From NCBI GenBank assembly GCA_965224275.1, contig CBDCYR010000005.1:1054001-1118000 (forward strand): a stretch of 64,000 nt of DNA. The letters run 5' to 3'. Below the pieces are notes generated by a model. It saw nothing but the letters and a program-made list of their open reading frames with translations. It did no database searches and was not told the DNA's origin. The position numbers were made by a program, and so were the translations under genes. This document shows positions 1 to 8,060 of this stretch, piece after piece (position 1 is the stretch's first letter; each line of letters starts with the position of its first letter). The DNA comes from CAUZWH01 sp965224275. Lineage in GTDB: Bacteria > Pseudomonadota > Alphaproteobacteria > SHVV01.

Positions 1-138
1 GCGTTCTGCGATGGCCACAACGCGGTGGTCCCTTTTTACGCCGCCGTGCAACTGCAGGATGTGCTTGCGCCGGTCGAGGCCCTCGGTTCGCATAACGAAC
101 TTGGCCTCGATCGTCCGCGCTTCCCCATCGCCTCGCGC

Positions 139-978
139 TCCGCCTCGTTGAGCCTGCCATAGCCCGGCGCCAGCACCGCGTCAGACACCTCGATGTCGCC
201 AACATCGAACGCGGCTGGACATTCGATCATCGCCGCCAGTGCAGAGGCCACCTGCGCCACCCTGGCTCACGGCATCGCGGCGCACGCAGATGCCGAGCAC
301 CGGCACCCGCTCGCCCAGCGCCCGCAAGCCCACCAGCATCCCGGCATGGGTGAGCGCGCTCCCCGAGGCGCAGACAACGGCATCGAAGCCGATGCCGAGA
401 TCCCGGGCCTGCTCCGTGCTCTCCTCCGCAGCAAGCACGTAGCCCAGCCCGCCTAGCGGCGGGTGTCCGGGGGCGGAATGGATCACGTAGGGCTTGCGGC
501 CCTCGGCCGCGAGCACCGCCGCGCGGCGTTCCATCGCCGCGTCCGCCGCCGCCTCGTCCTCGCCCTCCGGGAACGGGTGCAGGGTTGCGCCCAGCACCCG
601 ATCGAGCAGCAGGTTGCCCGACGTGCGGTAGGTCTCGCCCCCGTCCGCCACCCGGTCCTCAAGCTGGATGTGGGCCTCCATCCCGAGCCGCCGCGCGGCG
701 GCGGCGGCGATCCGTACCAGGTTCGACTGCACCGCGCCGGTGACCAGCACCGTGTCGGCGCCGCGTGCCTCGGCCTCACCGAAGTAGAACTCGATCTGGC
801 GCACCTTGTTGCCGCCGAACGCGAGGCCGGTGCAGTCATCGCGCTTGATCCACAGATCTGTGCCGAGCGCCGCGCCAAGGTTCGGGGCGGGATCGATCGG
901 CGTCGGCGCATGGCCGAGCCGCGCCCGCGGGAAGCGGGCGATGCCGACAAGGGAACTGGGGATGACGGGAAGCGGCAT
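139..978 (-). pseudogene. dcyD: D-cysteine desulfhydrase / ACC deaminase-family PLP enzyme, frameshifted
   Basis: Members of this fold-type II PLP family break down D-cysteine to pyruvate, H2S and ammonia. The start at 978 gives a normal N-terminus, and the PLP-lysine segment is visible as FGGNKVRQIEFYFGEA, followed by GAVQSNLVRIAAAAARRLG and a later CASGSALTHAGMLVGL. The frame is lost near 265-275: the family-like continuation (VAQVASALAAMIECP...GDIEVSDAVLAPGYGRLNEAEREA) lies in another frame between about 265 and 139. The usual C-terminal segment after it is not found; the sequence below 139 does not match the family. The gene is therefore broken at least twice. The assignment is from family resemblance. 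Confidence 0.75.
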
Positions 979-1043
979 GTCCGGTGGCTTCTCCGGGGGA
1001 AGTGTCTCATATCAGGTTTCCCGCGACAGGTGCCGTCCCGCGC
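979..1043. other. Short gap upstream of dcyD
   Basis: These 65 bases separate the dcyD start from the first base (TGTCAATCGG) of the IS21 element. No promoter motif could be assigned with confidence. The IS sits immediately upstream of dcyD and has probably removed its native promoter. Confidence 0.4.
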
Positions 1044-1243
1044 TGTCAATCGGCGTCCAAAATTGACCCCCAATCGGCGTGCAATATTGACCCCCCTGAG
1101 CGGCACGGCGGAGGTTGTCCCGGTAGTCAATAGGGGGGACCCGAGCGGCTTCGTGTAGCGCCTTGCGGTGCGCGGAGCGAAGCCGCGTGGGAGGTACGGG
1201 TTGACCCAGCGGGGCAAGCGGGCCGCAGGCACGGCCTGCCGGG

Positions 1244-1972
1244 TCAGCAGCGGTTCTTGAAGCGCCAGCTCTCGTTGCCGGTCTCGATGATCTCGCAATG
1301 GTGGGTCAGGCGGTCGAGCAGGGCTGTGGTCATCTTGGGGTCGCCGAAGACGGAGGGCCATTCGCCGAAAGCGAGGTTGGTGGTGACGATGATCGAGGTG
1401 CGCTCGTAGAGCCGGCTCATCAGATGGAACAGCAGCTGGCCGCCGGCCTGGGCGAAGGGCAGGTAGCCGAGTTCGTCGAGGATGACGAAGTCGCGTCGGA
1501 TGAGCTGGTCTGCGGTGCGGCCCTGGCGTCCGGCACGGAGTTCGGCCTCGAGATGGTTGACCAGGTCGACGACGTTGTAGAAGCGGCCGCGTGCGACCTT
1601 GCGGATGCAGGCGCGGGCGATGGCGACGGCGAGATGGGTCTTGCCGGTGCCGGTGCCGCCGACCAGCACGATGTTGCGCTTGCCCTCCAGGAAGCCACCT
1701 GTGGCGAGTTCCTGGATCAGGGGCTCGTTGACCGGTGAGGCGGCGAAGTCGAAGTCGGCCAGCTCCTTGGCCGTCGGCAGCCTGGCGGACGCCATCTGGT
1801 ACTTGATGGAGCGCGCCTGCTTGTCGGCGACCTCGGTCTGCAGCAGCGTACCGATGATCTGCTGCACCGGATGACGGCGCTTGAGACCGTCGGCGAGGAT
1901 GTCGTCGTAGGCGGCGCGCATGCCCGCGAGCTTCAACGCCGTCATCATCGCCAGCACCTCATGACGCTCCAT
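1244..1972 (-). CDS. istB: IstB transposition helper ATPase (IS21 copy 1)
   Basis: This is a 242-residue AAA+ ATPase of the IS21 family that helps the IstA transposase choose and capture target DNA. A Walker A motif (GGTGTGKTHLA) lies near residue 105 and a Walker B-like segment (FVILDELGYLPF) near residue 165; both are intact. The start at 1972 overlaps the 3' end of istA by 14 bases, the usual coupled istA-istB arrangement. It is almost identical to the other two copies; the visible difference is KVARGRF instead of KAARGRF. Confidence 0.92.
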   Translation of the reverse strand: MERHEVLAMMTALKLAGMRAAYDDILADGLKRRHPVQQIIGTLLQTEVADKQARSIKYQMASARLPTAKELADFDFAASPVNEPLIQELATGGFLEGKRNIVLVGGTGTGKTHLAVAIARACIRKVARGRFYNVVDLVNHLEAELRAGRQGRTADQLIRRDFVILDELGYLPFAQAGGQLLFHLMSRLYERTSIIVTTNLAFGEWPSVFGDPKMTTALLDRLTHHCEIIETGNESWRFKNRC

Positions 1973-3469
1973 GACCGGCCTCCCTCAGGCGATCGTAGCG
2001 CTGACAGTCGGCCACCGGCCGGTGGCGAAGCTGCAGGCCCTCGGGCGTCGGGATGGTCGCCGGCGGTGCCGGCTGGCACTGCCGGGCGAGGATGTTGAGC
2101 ACGACGTCGGCGCTGCAGGCGCCGAAGTCGAGCGCCTCGGCACAGGCCGCCTCGACCGCCTCCAGCCCGTCCTCCAGCACCGCCGCGAGGATCCTCACGA
2201 ACTGCCTGTCACCGTCGTCGCAACCCGTCAGCCGGGCCCGTATGCGGCCGAGCGCGCCGGGCAGTTGCCAGCCCTTGAAGGGCGCGCCGTTCCTCAGCGC
2301 ACCAGGCTTCCGCGTCAGGATCGGCACGTAGTGCCACGGATCGTAGGCGATCTCGCCGCGCCCGAAGCTCCGGGGATGCTCGGCGACGGTCTCGCCGTCC
2401 TGGCGGATGACGATCCGATCGGCATAGGCCCGCACGTCGACCGGCCGCCCGACGGCGCGGGCCGCCACGCTGTAGTGATTGTTGTCGAAGCGCACCAGAC
2501 AAGTCTTGGAGACCGATACCTCGGTGGCGTGGAAGCCGTCGAAGGGGCCGCGATAGGCCATCAGGAAGGGCCGCTCCTCCTCGAACACCTGCCACACCGT
2601 CTTGCCCTCGATCGTCGGATGCGGCCGCTTCTTGGCGTCCTCGATACACCGATCCATCAGCCACGCGTTGATCTCGGCGTAGGAGCGGCCCCGCGGGATG
2701 GGCACGAACAGGCGGCCGCGGACGTCACCCACCTGCCTCTCGACCTGCCCCTTCTCCCAGCCCGCACCCGGAGTGCACGCCACCGGCTCCACCAGATGGT
2801 GGGAGCACAGCTCCAGAAAGCGCCGGTTGTAGGCGCGCTCCTTGCCGACGAAGACCATGCTCACCGCCGTCTTCATGTTGTCGTAGATGCCCCGCCGAAG
2901 AAGTGGAAGGCCCGTTCGTGCGCCTCGAACACCATCTCCTGGCTCTCGCGCGGGAAGATCTGAACCAGCTGCATGCGGCTGTAGCAGAGCCGCATGTGCG
3001 CCGCCTTCACCTTGGTCGTCACACCCGACAGGCGCGCGTACTCGTGGCTCCAGTCGAACTGGTAGGCCTCGCCGGGATCGAAGCTCAGCGGCACAAAACC
3101 CTGCGACGGCGACAACAGCCGCCACCGCCGACGCCAGGTCCTGGCGTAGCGGCGCACCGCGTCGTAGCCGCCGCCATAGCCCAGAGCCGCAAGATCTTCA
3201 TGAATCCGCAGCAGAGACAGCCGATCCCGGCGCGGCTTCTTCTCGTTGGCCTCCAGCTGGCGCTCGAGCTCATCCACCCACGGTCCAAGCTTCGGCATCG
3301 GCTGGATCTTGCGCTCGTAGCTGTACGAGGTCTCATCGCCCCGCACCACCTTGCGCACCGTGTTCTTCGAAACCCTCAAATCCCGGGCGATCTTCTTGAT
3401 CGGAACGCCCCTCACCAGATGATCCCGACGGATCCGCGCAATCGTCTCCACAACCAGCATCTCCCACAC
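1959..3469 (-). pseudogene. istA: IstA transposase (IS21 copy 1), frameshifted by a 13-bp deletion
   Basis: The N-terminal part (helix-turn-helix RGVPIKKIARDLRVSKNTVRKV, then the start of the DDE domain with YQFDWSHEY) reads from 3469, but the frame breaks at about 2890. Compared with the intact copies, the sequence between two CCCCGCCG repeats is missing one repeat plus 5 bases, 13 bp in all, which looks like slippage. The rest of the protein (ECxxG-type region to the C-terminus) continues in the other frame to 1959. This copy should not make active transposase, though the intact copies could act in trans. Confidence 0.9.
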
Positions 3470-3522
3470 CTCGTCTGTCCAAACAACGAGGTGTGTTCAA
3501 GAGCACAAAACCAGGGGGGTCA

Positions 3523-3794
3523 TCTGTGGACGCCTCCGTTGATGCAAGCATTTCTTTGAACGTCTCGGGGCATGTGGTCAGGTGCGGTCATCTGTCCGGC
3601 CTCATGATGCGGCTGGTTTGACGCCGCAGGCCCGTATGGAGATGCGCGAACCGGGTCCAAGATCAATTTTGCGGGCTTGAAAGCCCCTTGACCCACCGCT
3701 GGTTTTCCCGATCCCGTCTCGATTGACCGTTTGCCCTTACTCGTCCTCCGACCTGCTCACACCCCCGACGTCATTCCGCGAGGTTGCCGCCGTG
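3523..3794 (-). ncRNA. Candidate bridge RNA region of IS1111-type element (copy A)
   Basis: In the IS1111 branch the guide (bridge) RNA is known to be encoded on the 3' side of the transposase, which is where this 272-bp non-coding block lies. On the plus strand, GGTCATCTGT at 3586-3595 repeats the element's own left end (TCATCTGT, donor). TCAATTTTG at 3663-3671 repeats the target's core plus right half. TGACCCACC at 3689-3697 matches the complement of the target's left half in 8 of 9 bases. The two target matches flank a hairpin (GGGCTTGAAAGCCC). The fourth guide (left donor) was not found. No transcript start or end is known. Confidence 0.6.
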
Positions 3795-4824
3795 TCAGGC
3801 AGCAGCCGGCGCGAAACCTCGGTAGGTCTCCTTGCGTGTCATGAGCACCCAGACGATGCGCGCCATCTTGTTGGCCAGCGCCACCGCGACAAGCATTCGC
3901 GGCTTGCGCGCCAGCATCCTGGCCAGCCAGGGGTCGTTCGTTTCGCCGCGCCTGACCGCCGAGCTGACGACAGCCATGGCGCCGATGATCAAGAGGCGCC
4001 TGAGATCGCGTTGGCCCATCTTCGATATCCTGCCAAGCCTCGGCTTGCCGCCGGTCGTGTGTTGTCGCGGCACGAGGCCCAGCCAGGCAGAGAAGTCGCC
4101 CGCCGCGCCGAAAGCTCTCCATCGGCGGCGCGAAGGCCTGGAGCGCCATCGCGCTGATCGGCCCGATCCCTGGGATGGTCATCAGCCGTGCCGCCTGCTC
4201 GTCCTGACGCGCGCAGGCGCGGAGCTCCTTTTCCAATCCGCCGATCTTCGCGTCGAGGTCAGCGATCTGACCGAGCAGAACGCCGCCCAGCGCGCGGACC
4301 GCTCCCGGTAGTCCCGAACCCGGATCCTCGAGTGCCGATGCCAGCCGACCGACATGAGCCACACCCTGCGGGGCAACGACGCCGAACTCCGCCAGATGCC
4401 CCCGCAGCGCGTTGATCGTCTGCGTGCGCTGGCGCACCAGAAGATCGCGCGTGTGGAACAGCATCGCCCTTGCCTGTTGCTCTTCCCCCTTCACCGCCAC
4501 AAAGCGCATGGTCGGGCGCTGCGCCGCCTCGCAGATCGCCTCCGCGTCCGCCGCGTCGTTCTTCTGCCGCTTCACGAACGGCTTCACGTAGATCGGTGGG
4601 ATCAGCCTCACATCGTGGCCGAGCTGCATAATCTCTCGGCCCCAATGGTGAGCGCTCGCACAGGCCTCCATCGCCACAACGCAGCGCGGTAGTGCGGCGA
4701 GAAAGTACAGCAGCTTCTCCCGACTAACCTTCCTACGGAACGCGACCGAACCGTCCGCCCGAGCACCGTGAAGCTGAAAGCTGCGCTTCGCCAGATCGAT
4801 CCCGATGATGTTAACCTGTTCCAT
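3795..4824 (-). pseudogene. IS110/IS1111-family transposase (copy A), frameshifted
   Basis: The start at 4824 (MEQVNIIGIDLAKRSF) gives the RuvC-like DEDD domain: catalytic D in IGIDLAK, E in AMEACASAHHW, and DAADAEAIC further on. The C-terminal transposase_20 domain (TIPGIGPISAMALQAF) follows. One extra base near 4090-4100 (compare intact copy C) shifts the frame in the segment RGRDFSAWLGLVP, after which the C-terminus reads in another frame to 3795. The protein would lose its C-terminal third. Confidence 0.88.
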
Positions 4825-4960
4825 GGATGCCTCCTCCTCTGGGGGTTGGTCACACCACCACCTTGGCACACTGCGATGCCGTCGGGAGGAGGCGTCCACT
4901 CCATCAATTTTGGACGCCGATAACCCCCAATAGGGGGTCAATATTCCACGCCGAACAACA

Positions 4961-5183
4961 TTCCTCCTCAAAAACGGCCTCGATCGTGGATCTGATGTTC
5001 TCCCGCAGCCGGTCCTCGAGCGGATCATAGCCGGCGTCATTGGCCAGTAGCGAAAGCGCGGAAGTCTCGGTAGTGTTCTTCATGGCGTGATCTCCTTGGC
5101 GGTGCTAGCCGCCGGTTGGGTGGTTGTCTTGTCACCCGGAGATTACGCCATCCTCAAATTTCCACCACTTTCGAGACACAGCC
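4961..5183 (-). mobile_element. Stub of IS256-family element (second type), cut by IS21
   Basis: Positions 4961-5083 encode the first 41 residues (MKNTTETSALSLLANDAG...) of the transposase that is complete at 51636-52862. 5084-5183 is the non-coding left end, finishing with CGAGACACAGCC, which matches the left terminus GGCTGTGTCTCG of the full copy. The rest of the element is absent on the other side of the IS21, so the IS21 insertion was followed by deletion or recombination. Confidence 0.85.
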
Positions 5184-5192
5184 ATTCTCGGG

Positions 5193-5624
5193 ATGTCGCA
5201 GATCCTGCTAGTCATGTTTCCGTTCGCGATCGAGCTCGCGCTGAAATCTCTGTGGGATTGCTTCCATCAAGCCGGAACCTACGATCACCGACATGATCTG
5301 GATGTCCTATTTCAAACCATCGACCGGGATGCAACAGACGTAGGTGCCGCAAGACTCGCACAGAAGCAGGCACGGGACCTCTGGCAGGAATTTCAGTCTG
5401 AGAGCAAAATTGACTATCAAGGCACCCTCGACGAATTCCTGGCGACCCATGCAAGGGATTTTGTCGAAACAAGATACTACGAGCTGAAGCCACCTGAGTT
5501 TGTGCAACTCAATGACTTTGCCGTCTGCTTCTTTTGCGTGGTCTACCTGTTGGCAGCGCGCGACCCCGCGACCTTTTCGAATTTGCTCGGTCGCACCATG
5601 CCTGGAGGCCGGACGAAGCCTTAG
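5193..5624 (+). CDS. HEPN-like protein, 5' end disturbed by an IS256-type insertion
   Basis: A 143-residue acidic protein with the pattern AIELALKSLWDCFHQAG...HRHDLDVLFQTID, which resembles the first two helices of HEPN domains (a charged E/K pair followed by H-D-L). The frame stays open back into the IS256 stub that ends at 5183, so the IS probably cut the N-terminus; ATG 5193 is the first start after the junction. HEPN proteins act as RNases or toxin partners in defence systems. No RX4-6H motif is obvious in the visible part. The family call is tentative. Confidence 0.5.
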   Translation: MSQILLVMFPFAIELALKSLWDCFHQAGTYDHRHDLDVLFQTIDRDATDVGAARLAQKQARDLWQEFQSESKIDYQGTLDEFLATHARDFVETRYYELKPPEFVQLNDFAVCFFCVVYLLAARDPATFSNLLGRTMPGGRTKP

Positions 5625-6238
5625 CGCTTGCACCCGAATCTCCGAAGCTTGATGACGCTCCGTGCAAGACACGTGACACGGGTACCCGAGGCCTTCAAAG
5701 AGACCCCCGATTCTCATTGCTCTTCCTCATACCTACCGCCGGCGCGGTCGGGCACCGTGCGATTCGCTTGGTCGGTATCTCGTCTTGTTCACGCAGACGA
5801 GCCGTTTGCAAAACGATTCGGGTTGAAGATCTTTCAGCCAGATTGCGCGGTGCGGTTTTCGGCCGGCGGTGGTGAGTTTTCGTGAAGAGGCCTGGGCTAT
5901 GATACTTTCAGTTTAAGCGTCGCATAAATTCAGTCAGCGTCAGCATGCAGAACTTCGTCATCCGCATCTTGCGTCATGAGCGCAGGAACGCGCGCGCGGG
6001 TCAAGGCGTTACCCGGGTGGGAGATGGCAGCACAGGGTGCGGGAGACCACCGCCAGGACGCTCGGAGGCAAATGCCTTGAAGCGCAGCGGTATGTTCGCC
6101 CGGCCTGGGGGCGGATGGCACGCACGTCCCCTTGTCGCGCGTAGCGTCATCGGCATAAAGGTCTTCGGGCAGCTGAGCGGCGCGTTCGTGACGGCGGCTT
6201 TGTTCCGGGCTTAACCTCTAACGGTGAGGATTCGGCGG
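5625..6238. other. Region without a convincing gene
   Basis: Open frames exist here (for example 5628-5885 and 5945-6214 on the plus strand) but their predicted proteins show no recognisable domain, biased composition and no good ribosome binding site. Nothing is called. A ribosome-binding-like GTGAGGA at 6224-6230 belongs to the next gene. Confidence 0.4.
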
Positions 6239-6772
6239 ATGGATGCTGATCTTCTATGGCGATTACTCGCTACGGTGGTGGCGAATCAGGGTGTGTTGGA
6301 GTTGACAGAGGAGACGGCTGCCAATCCCGAGGTCGCTGCCATACTGAATTTCCTCGTCGAGCAGGGATGGCTTGAAGACGGCCACGCTGTTGGCATGTGC
6401 GTAGCAACTCCTATAGGGCGTATTTGGGTCGATGAGGTGGGACACGGCGAATCTCTGAAATTCTACGAATACGGCGGCAAGGTCTTCCTACTCACCTGGC
6501 GGGATCGTGAGACCATGGTGTGGTACATGGGCAGGTTCGCGACGATCGGCATCGAGACGCTGTCTTTTCCAGAGCACTTTGAGGTCAGGGTGGAGACCGA
6601 GACCGTTGCGACCTCAGCTGGCTACAACATGGAAAACGCTCTTGCCACTGCGTGTCGGTTACTTGCTGACGATCATCAAACAGGGCCTGGAGCCGGTGCC
6701 GGCGCCCGAACTCACCGTGGCGCGGTCATGGCCGAGCGGTACCTGCAAGGGCACGTGGCGGTAGAATTTTAG
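6239..6772 (+). CDS. Hypothetical protein, 177 residues
   Basis: Not recognised. The ATG at 6239 is preceded by GTGAGGA about nine bases upstream; a GTG at 6224 is possible. The protein (MDADLLWRLLATVVANQGVL...) begins with an alpha-helical stretch, has a predicted beta-rich middle (FYEYGGKVFLLTWRDRETMVWYMG) and ends with a helix. It has no signal peptide or membrane segment. It lies between two broken HEPN-type genes, so a defence-island or mobile cargo role is possible, but only by position. Confidence 0.5.
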   Translation: MDADLLWRLLATVVANQGVLELTEETAANPEVAAILNFLVEQGWLEDGHAVGMCVATPIGRIWVDEVGHGESLKFYEYGGKVFLLTWRDRETMVWYMGRFATIGIETLSFPEHFEVRVETETVATSAGYNMENALATACRLLADDHQTGPGAGAGARTHRGAVMAERYLQGHVAVEF

Positions 6773-6779
6773 CCGGGCA

Positions 6780-7975
6780 TTACAGACCCTGGAGGCTGTT
6801 ACCGGAGCCTCCTCGAAGCCAGGTCGTTCCAGTCCTTGCTCGTGCTGAATATCGGCGAACGTTTCTCATCATCGTCAGCAGGTGTTTCTCGCGCGCAGGT
6901 GTTCGGCGCTTGTGCAGGTACAAGCTTCGCGCCATCTGCCCTCGCGGTATGCCATACGCGGCGGTGGGCGTGCTCTCGTGGACTATGTTCGAGCGCATTG
7001 CCGTAGAAGAGCCTCATTTCTCGGCTCGATCTTGCGAAGTCTGCCAGTGTTGGGTCCTGCCAAGAGCCATCCTGCGCGTCGACTGAGCTTGCTGGTTATG
7101 CTTCTGTTGTCGAAGGGGCCGTACATGGCCTCAAGTGCAATGCTGACGTCGATGATGGGTTCGGCGAATCCGAACTGAGTAGCTGCCGGCCCGTACGACG
7201 ACACCAGGCGATCGACAGCCAGTTGGATCTTCGGGGGAGCCTTCAGGAAGAATCGTAGCCATCCTCGGGCCGCGGCGACGAACGTATCGACGTCCTCGTT
7301 AGATATTGTCCTGTCGCTTGGCCACACATCGAACAAGCGGCGGCCACTTCCACCGCTGCTACCAGTGCGCAGATTGGCATCGATCTGCTTCATCCACGAT
7401 GGTAAAGCGACGATTACGGTATGATTTACCAGCTTGGATTCGACCGCTTATAGACAGTAGTTGAAGCAGCATTTTTCGTTCTTCGAACATACTGACGTGC
7501 GAATCAACAATGTGATCCTCCGGAAACCAGTATCTCAGTTTATTGGATATATGGTCGGCATTGGTTGGGCAGTGGCACGGCGCTATGGCGGGGCCCCAGT
7601 TGATCCTGCGGACCAGGACGCAACGAGAGGACTCATGCGCCATCCTGCCGGGATGAGTGTCCGAACCACGGCTGCTGCGCCTGAGCCAGCGGTCGGGATC
7701 CTCGTCAAGACCAAAGCGGCGTCGAACCGAATTGTAGTCCGCCAGGTAGGCGCCCCGTCCCAGAGCTACGGGCTCGTCTGTTTTCAAGCCATACAGGACC
7801 GTTATTTCGTGAGCATGAAGCCGGGTGTCTTCTCCCGCCACCAGGAATCTATGCAGGCGCGTGGCGGCGTATTCTCCACCCACCCTGGCCGACAGCTTTG
7901 CCAAGTGCGCGATAATCCCTTCGATATCGGCATGCCCGTGACTACTCACGTTTCCGAGATGGAGGCCCTCTCGGG
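6780..7975 (-). pseudogene. Apea-like HEPN protein, main part, frameshifted and split by IS66-like element
   Basis: Read from the IS66-like left end (7975) the frame gives REGLHLGNVSSHGHADIEG...LADYNSVRRRFGLDEDP. After a shift near 7385 comes RLVSSYGPAATQFGFAEPIIDVSIALEAMYGPFDN, typical of the Apea-like HEPN domain, where 'IID-x-IALEA' is conserved. A second shift near 7000 leads to RSNIVHES, the RX4H RNase motif of HEPN proteins. The 5' end appears to lie beyond the IS at 11229-11366. Such proteins are usually abortive-infection RNases. With two frameshifts and an insertion this copy is dead. Confidence 0.6.
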
Positions 7976-8060
7976 GTAACCGTTCGGGTCCCGGGGGATT
8001 GTAGTTCTCCAGCGATTTTCTGACTGGTAACTATTTCGCGCATGCGCTACCGTCTCGCGC

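Larger units (their letters stand above)
3523..4903 (-). mobile_element. IS1111-type IS110-family element, copy A, inserted in an IS21 terminal repeat
   Basis: Boundaries come from comparison with the uninterrupted IS21 copy 2, where GGGGTCAATTTTGGACGCC is continuous; here GGGGTCA is followed by 1,381 bp and then TCAATTTTGG. Near each end lies a 12-bp inverted repeat, GTGGACGCCTCC (3526-3537) and its complement (4888-4899), set 3-4 bp inside the ends. Subterminal repeats of this kind are typical of the IS1111 branch of IS110. The only flanking duplication is the TCA core. Transposase is on the minus strand with a short 5' side and a long (272 bp) non-coding 3' side. Confidence 0.85.
1044..4960. 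mobile_element. IS21-family element copy 1, with an IS1111-type element nested in its istA-side end
   Basis: The element runs from TGTCAATCGGCGTCC to CCGAACAACA, i.e. TG...CA ends as expected for IS21. Both ends contain repeated units of the type GGGGTCAATWTTGGACGCC. istB and istA are on the minus strand. Comparison with copy 2 (28352-30897) shows that a 1,381-bp IS1111-type element has split one terminal unit after GGGGTCA. Copy 3 (54470-58413) has exactly the same nested structure. No clear target duplication is visible: the left flank is the dcyD upstream region and the right flank is an IS256-type stub. Confidence 0.85.

Noticed and set aside
3660..4912. ATCAATTTTG on both sides of IS110 transposase as a target duplication
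   Set aside because: Comparison with IS21 copy 2 shows the real left boundary at 3523. The left ATCAATTTTG is internal to the element and is better read as a guide.
5625..6214. Plus-strand frames 5628-5885 and 5945-6214
   Set aside because: No ribosome site, no domain and composition expected of chance frames.
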